A DNA stretch of 64,000 nt from an uncultured Luminiphilus sp. (GCA_943840615.1 CALSVI010000012.1:35224-99223), one strand, 5' to 3'. Numbered from the stretch's first letter, positions 1 to 9,570 are shown. Numbers and translations: made by a program. The notes: a model not told the origin generated them from the sequence alone.

Positions 1-72
1 GAGCCCCAGCTCTTCGAGTAACCACAAAGTCCGGCTGGCACGACTGTTGGGGGCAAAATGGAGTTTTAACAT
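1..72 (-). CDS. Glutathione S-transferase, N-terminal fragment (runs off window)
   Basis: Reading the minus strand from an ATG at 72-70 gives 24 residues beginning MLKLHFAPNSRASRT and continuing LWLLEELGL up to the window edge. This is the beta-alpha start of the thioredoxin-like GST N-terminal domain, with the Ser that activates glutathione in many bacterial GSTs plausibly in the NSRAS stretch. An AAGGA ribosome-binding site lies about nine bases upstream. It follows dinB on the same strand with a 112-base gap. The family assignment rests on 24 residues only, so the subclass and substrate are unknown. Confidence 0.72.
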   Translation of the reverse strand, partial: MLKLHFAPNSRASRTLWLLEELGL

Positions 73-184
73 GACATCACATCCTTTCATTGAGCCAGGA
101 TCGCACTGGCCTTGTGTCCATCCATATATTGGCACATAAAATGCCAATTTTTGAACCTTTGATTAGTGTTCTGCAAGAGGTGTA

Positions 185-1240
185 TCAGAGAACGGTAGAC
201 CGCTCAGAGGCGTGCTCGCCCTCGCTGATGAGACGAACACCCAGACCAATCAAACGTATCGGTCGAGACTTTCGCTCCCAACCCTCAACCAACAGGTCTT
301 CATAGTCGGCCTCTACGGCCTTGGTGCCTACGCGCTCTACAGTGGTGGTAGTGAAATCGTTGAACTTCAGCTTAATGAAGGCTTTGTCGATCGCGTGCCA
401 TGCCTTGGCCGCTTCTATGCGCTCCATCAGGTTGAGGTAAAGCCCCTCAATAATCGGCGACCACTCAGCAGGACCGCTCACATCCTCTGCAAAGGTACGT
501 TCGACACTGATTGACTTCCGTACCCGGCTAGGCTGGACCGGCCGCTCATCACGGCCTCGAGCCCGTTCATGCAGCACCACGCCAAACTGACCAAAACGTC
601 GCCGCAGATCGTGCAAACTCCACTCCCGCACGTCAGCGCAGGTTCTGAGACCGTAGCGGTGCATTTTATCGGCTGTCACCGCACCCACACCGGGAATTTT
701 TTTGACGGACAGTGCCGCGACGAACGCGTCGACTTCGGTGGGGGTGACGACGGTCAAGCCATTGGGTTTTTCCCAGTCGGAGGCGACCTTGGCGATAAAC
801 TTATTGACCGAAACCCCCGCCGATACAGTGATCGCCAACTCTTCCTCTACGCGCTTTCGGATCATCTTGGCAATGCGGGTAGCCGTGAGGTCTTCCTCGC
901 AAACCTCGCTGACATCAAGGTAAGCCTCATCAAGAGATAACGGCTCAATGACTTCGGTGAAATCGGCGAAAATGCTCCGCATCACTTTTGACGCCTCACG
1001 ATACTTGTGCATTTGCGGCGGCACGACGGTTAGCTGGGGACACAAGCGCATCGCCTGCGCGGTGGGCATGGCAGAGCGCACGCCGTAGGCTCGTGCATCG
1101 TAATTGCAAGTGGTGAGCACACCTCTGCGCTCGGCGCTCCCCCCCACGGCCATCGGAATACCCCGCAGTTCCGGCCGATCGCGCATTTCAATCGCGGCGT
1201 AAAAGCAATCGGCGTCGATGTGGATAATCTTGCGCTGCAT
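185..1240 (-). CDS. dinB: DNA polymerase IV (Y-family translesion polymerase)
   Basis: Error-prone DNA polymerase that extends mismatched or lesion-stalled primers. The start is the ATG at 1240, giving MQRKIIHIDADCFYAAIEMR, the catalytic-metal motif that opens all DinB proteins; a further in-frame codon at 1255 adds only five unconserved residues. The second acidic motif, SLDEAYLDVS, is near residue 102, followed by the helix-hairpin-helix region (KIPGVGAVTADKM) and a little-finger domain. At about 351 residues it is the usual family length. No LexA box was identified upstream. The divergent Rieske gene begins 86 bases away. Confidence 0.97.
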   Translation of the reverse strand: MQRKIIHIDADCFYAAIEMRDRPELRGIPMAVGGSAERRGVLTTCNYDARAYGVRSAMPTAQAMRLCPQLTVVPPQMHKYREASKVMRSIFADFTEVIEPLSLDEAYLDVSEVCEEDLTATRIAKMIRKRVEEELAITVSAGVSVNKFIAKVASDWEKPNGLTVVTPTEVDAFVAALSVKKIPGVGAVTADKMHRYGLRTCADVREWSLHDLRRRFGQFGVVLHERARGRDERPVQPSRVRKSISVERTFAEDVSGPAEWSPIIEGLYLNLMERIEAAKAWHAIDKAFIKLKFNDFTTTTVERVGTKAVEADYEDLLVEGWERKSRPIRLIGLGVRLISEGEHASERSTVL

Positions 1241-1326
1241 AGCGCGAGGGTACACTGAAAAACCGGGGCTTTACCCGCACTCTAAATTGCCGCAGGCTTT
1301 CTGCGTGAACACTGCCAGGACCGTTG

Positions 1327-2496
1327 ATGACTCTCGTCAAACAAAATACCGCCGCCTCTCGCCAACCCCTGCTTAATGAGACGCAGCTGGCGGAGCGAAT
1401 TTTTCAACATATCGATCACGGTACGACAGACCTCGGCGATACCGTGTGGCAGGCCCCCGTGGAGCACTACCTGAGTCTCGAGCGGTTTGAAGCCGAATGT
1501 GCGCTGATACGGCGATATCCCACCCCTTTTTGTCCTTCAACGGCGCTGCTCGACAACGGAAGTTATATCGCGAGGAAGGCGGCCGGAAATCCGCTGCTGG
1601 TCGTAAGAGGCGACGACGGGCGAGTGCGCGCTTTTATCAATGCCTGCCGGCATCGCGGGATGCAAGTCGCAGAGGGCAGCGGCTGCGCCAAGGCTTTCTC
1701 CTGCCCCTATCATGCCTGGACTTATGGGCTCGACGGCACGCTGAAGGGCGTACCAGGTCAGGACGGCTTTCCCGGCCTTGATCGGAGCCAGCGTGGCTTA
1801 AAAGAAGTCGCCGCCCTTGAACGCGGCGGTATCGTCTACGTGCAGCAAGACGGCGAAATTGATCCGAGGCTGCTCGATGATGCGCTGGATTATTTTGAGG
1901 CCGATCAGGTGCTTTTCGACCAGAGGGTGCTGACTGATCAAGCCAACTGGAAGCTCCTCTACGAAACGCTGATGGAGGGTTATCACATCAAGTCTCTGCA
2001 TCGAGACTCGTTCTACCCCTTTGGCTTTAACAATCTCAATGTAGTAGAAACTTTTGGTCCGCACTCGCGGGTGGTGTATCCCTTCCAGCGCATCGAGCAA
2101 ATCCGATCTCTCGAGCCCAGCCAGCGCAAAGTCGGTGGTCTGGTGACCTCGGTCTACATGTTATTTCCCAATGCCAGTATTTCTGTCCTCTCAAAACACG
2201 CCAACCTGGTGATCCTTGAGCCGGTGTCGCCGACGCAGTCACAGTGGGTCATCTACAGCGTGGTTAGTTCTTCACATTCGGACAACCCGGTCTCTATTGA
2301 AGAAGCACAGCGAGATGCCGCCTTCGTTAACGACTCGGGTCAGGAAGAGGATCGTGCAGCCGCTGCAGCTATTCAAGAGACGCTTGCGAGTGGCGCCAAT
2401 ACTCACTTGACGTTTGGCCACTTTGAAAAAGCGATTGTGCACTTTCATCAGCAACTGGAGCAGGCGCTGACCACCCGCTCCGCTTCGCAAAACTAG
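1327..2496 (+). CDS. Rieske [2Fe-2S] aromatic-ring-hydroxylating oxygenase, alpha subunit
   Basis: Large subunit of a non-heme iron oxygenase that hydroxylates or demethylates an organic substrate with electrons from a separate reductase. The Rieske cluster motif is visible as CRHRG followed 17 residues later by CPYHAW (residues about 107-132). The mononuclear iron site appears as MEGYHIKSLHRDSF near residue 220. An AGGA site six bases before the ATG at 1327 favours this start over a TTG three bases earlier. The C-terminal domain is of the RHO_alpha_C type. The next gene on the strand is a CMD/AhpD-like protein with a strong ribosome site, suggesting co-transcription. No reductase gene lies nearby and the substrate cannot be told. 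Confidence 0.9.
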   Translation: MTLVKQNTAASRQPLLNETQLAERIFQHIDHGTTDLGDTVWQAPVEHYLSLERFEAECALIRRYPTPFCPSTALLDNGSYIARKAAGNPLLVVRGDDGRVRAFINACRHRGMQVAEGSGCAKAFSCPYHAWTYGLDGTLKGVPGQDGFPGLDRSQRGLKEVAALERGGIVYVQQDGEIDPRLLDDALDYFEADQVLFDQRVLTDQANWKLLYETLMEGYHIKSLHRDSFYPFGFNNLNVVETFGPHSRVVYPFQRIEQIRSLEPSQRKVGGLVTSVYMLFPNASISVLSKHANLVILEPVSPTQSQWVIYSVVSSSHSDNPVSIEEAQRDAAFVNDSGQEEDRAAAAAIQETLASGANTHLTFGHFEKAIVHFHQQLEQALTTRSASQN

Positions 2497-2522
2497 CCTA
2501 CAAAACGCGTAAGGAGCTTGTG

Positions 2523-3092
2523 ATGACTCGAATTGCAGCACCCGGAGATGAGCTGCTGAGTCAGTGTGCCCCCCTGCTTGCGCAAGCTGAACATACCATG
2601 GGGTATCGACCGAACGACGTACTGAGCCTGTGCCACTGGCCGGAGCTGTTACAGAGCCTCGGCGGATTAGTGCAGACCGTACTTCAAACCGGTGAGGTGG
2701 ATCCAACGCTGAAGCGGTTGATTGGTATCATCAGTAGCCGCACCCAAGGCTGCACTTACTGCACAGCCCATTCGAGCTATGGCGCGAACCAGCTGGGCGT
2801 TGAAGCAGACAAAATCGCCGCCGTCTTTGAGTTCGAAACCTCGCCGCTTTTCAGTGATGCAGAGCGGGTGGTGCTCCGCGTCGCATGGCACGGGGCTTTG
2901 CAACCCAATGCGGTCAGCGATGCGGATTTCGCTGCCCTAAAGGAGTACTTTTCGGAGCGGGAGATCGTCGAAATTGTGGCAGTGCTGTCGCTGTACGGTT
3001 TTCTCAATCGCTGGAACGACACCTTAAAAACGGAGCTAGAGGCACCGCCCGCGGCTTTCGCGACATCACTCGCCGATACCGGTCAGGTATAA
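2523..3092 (+). CDS. Carboxymuconolactone decarboxylase / AhpD-like protein
   Basis: All-helical alkylhydroperoxidase-D-like protein of about 189 residues. The family hallmark is the redox CXXC plus His motif, seen as CTYCTAHSSYGA near residue 78. AAGGAG at 2511-2516 favours the ATG at 2523 over the GTG at 2520. It follows the Rieske oxygenase by 26 bases, so it probably serves the same pathway or protects against peroxide formed by it. Its last 89 bases overlap the end of the convergent cupin gene. Family assignment is firm; the specific reaction is unknown. Confidence 0.88.
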   Translation: MTRIAAPGDELLSQCAPLLAQAEHTMGYRPNDVLSLCHWPELLQSLGGLVQTVLQTGEVDPTLKRLIGIISSRTQGCTYCTAHSSYGANQLGVEADKIAAVFEFETSPLFSDAERVVLRVAWHGALQPNAVSDADFAALKEYFSEREIVEIVAVLSLYGFLNRWNDTLKTELEAPPAAFATSLADTGQV

Positions 3093-3564
3093 AGCTTACT
3101 TCCGCGTCGCCGGCCTGTACCTTTTCGAAATGGGCCTCGAGGATCTCACTACCCAGAGTAGAGCCATCGTTATTGCCCAGCTTGATCGCCGGCCAGGCGC
3201 CGGTGGCAAACATAAAGAGCACCGTCGTGCCCTCCGGTCCGGCGACGAGCGGGCCATACCCTCTATTGGCAAGGCCAATGCGGATATCCCCCGCCTCATG
3301 CCAGGTAGCACCGACCCGCTGCGAACCCTCGAGAATAATCTCGGTGTAGTCGCAGTCATGGGTGTGCGCCTCAATGGTGCAGCCCGGCGGGTAAAAGACT
3401 TTGAAGACTGTCGGTGATTCCGGGCGGGTCGGGTCCCCGATCCGGTACATGGAAGAGATCACCCCGGTGGGCAGCTCAATCTTGTCGAGATCTTCCCAGT
3501 TCAGCGCGTAGTGGCCCTTGCGCTCAAGCGCTTCTTTAATTTCTTGATCAGTTGCCTGCGCCAC
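3004..3564 (-). CDS. Cupin-domain protein
   Basis: About 186 residues with a single cupin barrel. The metal-binding first motif is seen as EAHTHDCDYTEIILEG near residues 65-80, and the second half as GYGPLVAGPEGTTVLFMF. It starts with GTG at 3564 behind a purine-rich AGGGGGCC. It lies directly after agmatinase and probably forms an operon with it, perhaps as a metal-dependent enzyme or small-molecule sensor. The tail (after SFIPDRYRR) is basic and poorly cupin-like, and it overlaps the convergent CMD gene by 89 bases. The true C-terminus may therefore be shorter. Confidence 0.8.
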   Translation of the reverse strand: MAQATDQEIKEALERKGHYALNWEDLDKIELPTGVISSMYRIGDPTRPESPTVFKVFYPPGCTIEAHTHDCDYTEIILEGSQRVGATWHEAGDIRIGLANRGYGPLVAGPEGTTVLFMFATGAWPAIKLGNNDGSTLGSEILEAHFEKVQAGDAEVSFIPDRYRRVMSRKPRAVPLAPFLRCRSSD

Positions 3565-4517
3565 TTTGGCCCCCTATTTTCCAGCTCGCGCGAAGAGACA
3601 TAGCTGCTGCAACGCCACGTTGCGGCAGCCAGCGAGGTAATCGCACCTACATCGTACTGGGGCGCCACCTCCACTACGTCCATACCCACCAGATTAATGC
3701 CCCTCAAGTGCTGCAATATCTGCATAGCTTGATGTGTCGACAACCCACCTACCACCGGCGTACCGGTTCCAGGCGCGAAGCTGGGGTCGAGGCAATCAAT
3801 ATCGAAGGTCAGGTAACAGGGCCGGTCGCCGACAATGTCCTTCACCCTGGCGGCTAAATCGACAGCCTTCAAATCATGGACGGCGGCAGCGTCGAAAATA
3901 TGAAAACCGTGGTCACTATCGTTATGGGTACGCAGGCCGATCTGCGCCGAGTGGGCTGGCGACACGAGCCCTTGCTGTGCGGCGTGATAGAACATGGTGC
4001 CATGATCAATTCGCTGGTGCTCCTCTGCCCAGGTATCGGAATGCGCGTCGAAGTGGATCAGCGACAGCTCACCGTGCTTCTCCGCATGCGCCCTGAGCAA
4101 CGGATAGGACACAAAGTGATCGCCACCAATCGACAACAACGCCGTATCGGTGGCGAGAATCTGTCGCGCACAGTCATAAATTTCGTCAGGCACCCCGGCA
4201 GGATGACCTGCATCAAAATCGCAGTCTCCGTAATCGACCACCGCGAGCTCGTCAAAGGGGGAAAAGTCCCACCCCACGGGCTGGCGCTCCCAAGCAAGAC
4301 TGGCCGATGCCTCACGCACTGCACGGGGACCATACCGACTTCCCGGGCGGGCGGTGGTCGCCAAATCAAAGGGTATACCCAGAATCGCCACGTCGGCTTC
4401 AGAAAGATCGCGCGAGTAGCGCCTGCGCATAAAACTCAGAATACCGCCGTAGGTGGCCTCCTCGGTGACGCCGTATAGGCTCTCTCGCAGCAGCGCCTGA
4501 TCAGGGGGTGAACTCAT
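3501..4517 (-). CDS. Agmatinase / ureohydrolase family (probable 3' frameshift)
   Basis: Binuclear-manganese hydrolase that splits agmatine (or another guanidino compound) into an amine and urea. All metal motifs are present: GGDHFVSYP, DAHSDTW and DIDCLDPSFAPGTGTP. After SLAAAT near position 3619 the frame appears to slip. The given frame adds about 35 atypical residues and overlaps the cupin start by 64 bases. The alternative frame reads VALQQLCLFARAGK and stops at 3576-3574, ending like normal family members and leaving a 9-base gap before the cupin. The enzyme core is intact either way. Whether the substrate is agmatine, guanidinobutyrate or another guanidine is not decided. Confidence 0.88.
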   Translation of the reverse strand: MSSPPDQALLRESLYGVTEEATYGGILSFMRRRYSRDLSEADVAILGIPFDLATTARPGSRYGPRAVREASASLAWERQPVGWDFSPFDELAVVDYGDCDFDAGHPAGVPDEIYDCARQILATDTALLSIGGDHFVSYPLLRAHAEKHGELSLIHFDAHSDTWAEEHQRIDHGTMFYHAAQQGLVSPAHSAQIGLRTHNDSDHGFHIFDAAAVHDLKAVDLAARVKDIVGDRPCYLTFDIDCLDPSFAPGTGTPVVGGLSTHQAMQILQHLRGINLVGMDVVEVAPQYDVGAITSLAAATWRCSSYVSSRELENRGPKWRRQLIKKLKKRLSARATTR

Positions 4518-4629
4518 GATCGATTTCCTGTTGTGGTGACTCGCGACTCAATAAGTAAATCACATAACCCATTGCAAAGCAGACGAACACCCGCAAATTG
4601 GTCCTAGTGCGGCGTGAGTGGCTGGCCAA
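4501..4629 (-). CDS. Possible 42-residue single-pass membrane protein
   Basis: In the 146-base gap between the P450 and agmatinase an open frame runs from a TTG at 4629 to a TGA at 4501, overlapping the agmatinase start. It contains a hydrophobic stretch (VFVCFAMGYVIYLL) after basic residues, which would give one membrane helix with an inside N-terminus. Evidence against: the start is TTG with only a weak AGG upstream, there is no recognised homologue, and so short a frame can arise by chance. Confidence 0.25.
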   Translation of the reverse strand: MASHSRRTRTNLRVFVCFAMGYVIYLLSRESPQQEIDHEFTP

Positions 4630-4663
4630 GCTTTTTGCCTGCTGTTCCCACGCATTAACGATG

Positions 4664-6052
4664 TCAGGACGCCGCCACCATCACCGGGCGCTTACCGTCC
4701 TTGCCATAGAGATTGACCTGCAAGCTCGAAATCGCGTGGACTAAAATAATAGGCTCGATTTTCTGCTTACCCGTCCAGTGAATATTCGGGAAACGTTCCA
4801 GAATGCGCTCATAGGCCATCTTGAGCTGCAGCTGCGCAACCCGATTGCCCAGACAACGATGCACGCCATGACCGAAAGCCAGGTGCTTGTCGACGTTGTC
4901 GCGCATCATGTCGAACTGGTCGGGGTTGGGGAACACGGATGGGTCCCGGTTCGCCGCGCCGTACCACATGACCACTTTTTCATCTTTGGCGATGCGCTGT
5001 CCCGCGACTTCAGTGTCTTCCATCGCAGTGCGCCGCATATGCATCACGGGTGACACCATGCGCAGTGCCTCGTGGGACATCCGTTCGATCAGTGAGGGGT
5101 CATCGAGCACCATCTGCCGCTGTTCCGGAAACTCAGTTAGCAGGCGAATCGTGCCCGATAGCGAGTTGCGGGTCGTATCGTTGCCCGCGAAAATAATAAG
5201 CAGCCAGGATCCATCCAGATAACTCTGCGAGAGCGGCTTCTCGCCCAGGGTCGCATTGGCGATCGTGGTCAGCAAATCTTCACGCGGGTTTTGAATCCGA
5301 TCTGCCATAACGCGTTCGCCATAGCTGAACATGTCATGCAGTATTTTCTCGAACTTGAACGGGAAGGACGGCTCTGCGAGCAGCATCCGAATCGGGTGCG
5401 TGATGAACTGGGGTGCAAGCTCAAGATAGTGCATCCACTTAATGATATCGGCGCGATCTTCCTCGTCGACCCCGAGCATCTCGCATAAGGTAAACATCGG
5501 CAGTTCAATAGAAAACAGCTTGGCAAAGTCCACCACGGGCCCTTGCCGCTCCATATTATCCAGCAGTTCGTCGATCTTGCGACCGATTCGCTCCTTCAAA
5601 GTCTCAATATAGGTCGGAAAAAAGAACGCCGCCTGCTGGGTGCGTAAATCGCGGTGTAAATCGGCGTCAAGATTAATCAGGGAGTTATACGCCGCATACA
5701 TCAGCCGTTCCGCCCTGCCTTTATCGTTACGCAAGACGCTCATATTGATGCTGCCGCGCTGCGAAGAAAAGATTTGCGGATTGAGCTCGACCTGCTTGAC
5801 GTCGTCGTAGCGCACCACGGACCAAAACCCGGATGAGGGTTTTTTGATCTGCGACCACATCACCGGTGCCTCTTCCCGCATCTGCCGATAGAAGTCGAAG
5901 GGCTGTCCACGCGTCCAGGAATGCGTCACCCCCAACTTAAAGCCCGGCAGCCGAGGATAGATCTCCTCAAATGCCGGGTCGCGAGCGCCTGTGTCCAGCA
6001 GAATGTTATCGCTTACCGCGGGGTGATGTTTTGTTGATTGAGCACTGTTCAT
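4664..6052 (-). CDS. Cytochrome P450
   Basis: Soluble bacterial heme monooxygenase of 462 residues, needing a separate ferredoxin/reductase that is not seen nearby. Diagnostic motifs are the I-helix oxygen-activation site AGNDTT (residues 289-294), the K-helix EALR (328-331) and the heme loop FGHGVHRCLG with Cys at about 400. There is no signal peptide or membrane anchor. The overall pattern (MWYGAANRDPSVF, HLAFGHGVH) resembles CYPs acting on steroids, terpenes or fatty acids, but the substrate cannot be assigned from sequence. It lies upstream of agmatinase on the same strand, separated by 146 bases. Confidence 0.95.
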   Translation of the reverse strand: MNSAQSTKHHPAVSDNILLDTGARDPAFEEIYPRLPGFKLGVTHSWTRGQPFDFYRQMREEAPVMWSQIKKPSSGFWSVVRYDDVKQVELNPQIFSSQRGSINMSVLRNDKGRAERLMYAAYNSLINLDADLHRDLRTQQAAFFFPTYIETLKERIGRKIDELLDNMERQGPVVDFAKLFSIELPMFTLCEMLGVDEEDRADIIKWMHYLELAPQFITHPIRMLLAEPSFPFKFEKILHDMFSYGERVMADRIQNPREDLLTTIANATLGEKPLSQSYLDGSWLLIIFAGNDTTRNSLSGTIRLLTEFPEQRQMVLDDPSLIERMSHEALRMVSPVMHMRRTAMEDTEVAGQRIAKDEKVVMWYGAANRDPSVFPNPDQFDMMRDNVDKHLAFGHGVHRCLGNRVAQLQLKMAYERILERFPNIHWTGKQKIEPIILVHAISSLQVNLYGKDGKRPVMVAAS

Positions 6053-6249
6053 GATATTTCCGGATTAATCTGGCTGGGTTTGTCGCGCCCGAGAGACGCA
6101 CCCATAAGACGCGTCATGTTAGGGGTATTCGGTCGAAAGTACAGCCTGGATCAGGCCCAGGCCAGCCGATTAGAGGGGCGCGGGATCGAGCAGACCTGTT
6201 TGGCCCCCGGCACCGTATACTCTGGCGCGCCACTCGAGAGGAACACCCC

Positions 6250-7173
6250 TTGCGACACCTAATATTGAGTCTGATCTGCCTCATCTCGCCTCTCATGGCG
6301 CAGGCAGACTATTCACGCACCTACCTAGATAGTCATCCCTTGCAGAGGGCGCAAGTGAATGACCTCGAGATCGCCTACCGGATCGTCTCAGAAGGCGAGA
6401 ACAAGCCCAAAGCGGTCGTCATCATGGGGCTCGGCGGCTCCAACGTCGCATGGGGCGATGACCTCATTTCGGGGTTGGCCAATGGCGGATATGAAGTGCT
6501 CTTGCTGGATAATCGCGACACCGGGGCGTCGACGCGTTTCGACGACTGGGGGCAACCGCTGCTGTGGTGGGAACTCCTCAAATACCGTTTGGGTTTCTCG
6601 GTCAACGCGCCCTATACCCTGAATGATATGGCGGCCGATATCGCGGGACTCATGGAACAAGTTGGCTATGAAGAGGCGCATATCATTGGCGCCTCGATGG
6701 GCGGCATGATTGCCCAGATTGTTGCCGCACAATACCCCGACAAAACCCGGAGCCTCATATCCATCATGTCCACGACCAATGCGCCGCACCTCCCACCGCC
6801 CACTTCAGAGGCAGAAATGAACCTGCGAAACCTCGCGACGGGCGAAGCGGAAGAAGACCGTGAGCAGTCGATTCGTGACAGAGGCTTCTATCCAGAATCC
6901 ATGCAGCGCCACCTGATGGCCATCTTTAAAACCGGTGACCGTTCACGCGATGTCGCTACGATTACAGCACCAACACTCGTCTTACATGGAGCAGATGATG
7001 GCCTGGTCCCTCCTGAACACGGGCGACACACCGCAGAGCTTATTCAGGGGTCGGACTTTCTGTTAATCGACGGTATGGCACACAATATGCCCGAAGCGAT
7101 TATTCCGATTTTGGTGACAGAGATGACCAGCCATATGAATCGCGTTGAGGCAGTACCCGTCGCAAGTCGTTAA
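6250..7173 (+). CDS. Exported alpha/beta-hydrolase
   Basis: Serine esterase/hydrolase of 307 residues with an N-terminal signal peptide (MRHLILSLICLISPLMAQA), so it probably acts in the periplasm. The catalytic triad is readable: nucleophile Ser in GASMGG, Asp in HGADDGLVP and His in GMAHNMPE. It starts with TTG at 6250 behind GAGAGGAA, with no better ATG. It is a stand-alone gene: the divergent P450 begins 197 bases away and the convergent TonB receptor lies beyond a hairpin. Substrate unknown. Confidence 0.88.
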   Translation: MRHLILSLICLISPLMAQADYSRTYLDSHPLQRAQVNDLEIAYRIVSEGENKPKAVVIMGLGGSNVAWGDDLISGLANGGYEVLLLDNRDTGASTRFDDWGQPLLWWELLKYRLGFSVNAPYTLNDMAADIAGLMEQVGYEEAHIIGASMGGMIAQIVAAQYPDKTRSLISIMSTTNAPHLPPPTSEAEMNLRNLATGEAEEDREQSIRDRGFYPESMQRHLMAIFKTGDRSRDVATITAPTLVLHGADDGLVPPEHGRHTAELIQGSDFLLIDGMAHNMPEAIIPILVTEMTSHMNRVEAVPVASR

Positions 7174-7185
7174 GGGGCTAAAGCG

Positions 7186-7207
7186 AGTGGCGTCAAAAGA
7201 CGCCACT
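7186..7207. terminator. Bidirectional hairpin terminator
   Basis: Perfect 9-bp inverted repeat AGTGGCGTC / GACGCCACT with an AAAA (or TTTT) loop. It lies in the 47-base gap between the ends of the convergent hydrolase and TonB receptor genes. It lacks a long U-run on either side but its position suits a shared terminator. Confidence 0.7.
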
Positions 7208-7220
7208 GCTCAAGTGCTGA

Positions 7221-9570
7221 TCAGAAATCCAGACGGACACGCACACCAAGGTTACGACCTGGCAGCGGCACCTGATCTTTCACAAACGACGCATGATTGC
7301 GGGCCACCTCATCGGTGAGATTGCGCGCAAATGCGGTGAGGGTGAGGCGTGTCGAATCATTGAACCCGTAGGACCAGGACGCATCGGCATTCACCAAAGT
7401 AAAGCCGTCGGTCGTCGATTCGCCCAATGCGACATTGCTTTGACGCTCCACGTCCTTCACCCGCAATTTGGCTGAGAAATCATCAAGCGTGTAGCGCGCC
7501 GTGAACATGTTTCTCACTGGCACGATACGCGGGACATCTCCTCCCCCCCGGGTGAACTCCGCATTGACCTCATCGCGGCCCAGCGTTAACTCCAGTTGGC
7601 CTCGAGGCAACTCAAAACGGGTGCCGATTTCGATCTCGTAACCGGTGAACTCGGCGTCTTGCTGGCTGTACTCCGACAAGATCAAGCCGCCATGATCAAC
7701 GTGCTCATCGTCATGGTGCGCTTCTTCGTGATCCGCCTCCATGTGTGCCTCATGCTCTTCCTCAAGCTCATCGCGGAGATAGATGTAATTGTCGACCCGG
7801 TTGTAATAGACCGAAGCGGATCCAAACCACCCGTGTAAATCGAAGTTGAACGCCAAATCGATATTGTCGGACCGCTCCGTATCCAGCGTGATGTCGCCAA
7901 GCTCGTAACGGCTGCTGGCCAAATGCTCGCCATTCATGAATAACTCGACGGCCGATGGCGTTTTGCTGACGCTGGCAAGGCTCAGAGACAGTGAGGCATG
8001 CTGGTTCAAATCGCGCCGCAGTGTGGCCGCCGCACTGAACACCTCGTCACTGAATGACGCAGGCTCATACTCCATCTCGCCTTCATGGGGCTCTTCATGC
8101 TCACTCTCACTGCTCACCTTCGTGCTCTTCGTGTTCGCCTTCATGCTCTTCGTCGTGATGCATTTCGGCAGTGAAGCCATCGCGGTCCACATGATCAAAG
8201 CGCAAACCCAGATCCAGCGTGGCAAAGCCCAGATCATCAGAGCTGAAGAATCCCAGCGTGGTCTCGGTGGAATCTACCGGCGCCATGAAAGCCTCTTCGC
8301 CAATAATAGAGATCTCTTCTTCCGCGTAATTCAGTACGACCCTGCGGATCCGCTCATCAACGCTCAAGTCCAACGCAATCGATACTTCGGTCGCCTCATT
8401 ACTGAAAACAGTGGGGCCCTCCTCGTGATCGTGCCCCTCTTCTTCTTCACCGTCCTCGCCCTCGGCGTGCTGCTCTGTCAGCTCGTAATCCGTGTTCTTC
8501 ACGGTAAAATCAATCGCGTTGAGAAACGGCAAAGACGTTTTAAGCGAGCCGCTTAGCGCGATCACTTCGGAGTCTGTTTTAGAGAAAATCCGCTCGTCAT
8601 CATGCTCATCGTGATGCGCTTCTTCATGCTCGTCATGGTGGACTTCTCCCTCCTCTTCGGCGAGCTCTCCATCATGCTCGCCCGCGTGTTCCTCGCCATG
8701 CTCTTCGTGCGCGGCCTCGGAATGGAACGGAATTCCATAGGTGCTGCTCAGGTCGCTGTAGGAGAGACCAACAAAGCCCCAGTCACCGGTGGTTGAGAGT
8801 CCGAGCCGGTGAGACGTGGTCGACACATCTGAATTGGCGAGCGTGTCCATCTCGCCGTGACCGGCCTCATGCTCTTCTTCATGTTCATCAGCATGCTCTT
8901 CATGCTCTTCTTCGTGGTGTCCTTCATGCGCATCCAGGACCGCCCCGCCGGGGATCTCATAATTTTCCTGATCGACATCCTGATAGCTATAGGTCAGGTT
9001 CAGACCACCTAGATTGCCACGCAGCGACAGATCAACGGCTTCGCCCTCATTGACCGACTGCGCTTCGGCACCCAGAGAACCGCTAAAACCCTCAAGGTCA
9101 GTAGTCGGGATACTGTTATCAACCACGTTGACAATGCCGCCCGTCGAGCCATTGGAGTACATCAGAGCCGACGGGCCTCTCACTATCTCGATCTGCTGAA
9201 CGTCATTGAGTGTGACATCGACCGCATGGTCGGGACCCAAGGCAGAGACATCGCGCACCACTGTGCCATTGTTCAGAACTTTGACCCGGTTACCACTCAT
9301 ACCCCTGATGATGGGCTGACCAACCGCCGCACCAAAATCGGCGTTGGACACGCCCAGCAGGGCATCCACATGCTCACCCAGCGACTGTATGCCCCCGTCC
9401 GTGACAGCTTTACCATTCAAGACGTGGATAGGTCGTGTTGCTGAGGATTCGTTGACGCCGACAAACGAAGCCGTGACAACAATTTCTTCCAATAATGTTT
9501 CTTCGCTCCCGATGGCCGACAGCGGACTTACCGCAACGGCCACGAGAGTATGAGCTGCAATGCGTCGCAT
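7221..9570 (-). pseudogene. His/Glu-rich TonB-dependent outer-membrane receptor (probable zinc/metal uptake), one frameshift
   Basis: Outer-membrane gated channel of about 780 residues. The first frame (9570-8107) gives a signal peptide, the TonB-box-like EEIVVTASF, a plug domain (GQPIIRGMSGNRVKVL, VRGPSALMYSNGSTGGIVNV) and the first barrel strands. The second frame (to 7221) completes the barrel and ends in Phe. Long His/Glu/Asp clusters (for example EGHHEEEHEEHADEHEEE and HHDEHEEAHHDEHDDE) sit in predicted surface loops, as in ZnuD-type zinc receptors. The frames join at about 8112 inside a run of Glu/His codons: removing one C on the minus strand gives three AGTGAG copies in frame. This may be a sequencing error, a true mutation, or slippage of the repeat. 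Confidence 0.85.

Noticed and set aside
90..305. Plus-strand open frame at the left edge
   Set aside because: Overlaps the 3' end of dinB on the other strand and has no domain or ribosome site; the real left-edge gene is the GST fragment on the minus strand.
8080..8960. Many near-repeats of GAAGAGCATGAAG and similar, superficially like a repeat array
   Set aside because: They encode His/Glu-rich loops of a TonB receptor in frame, with no regular spacers, so not CRISPR.
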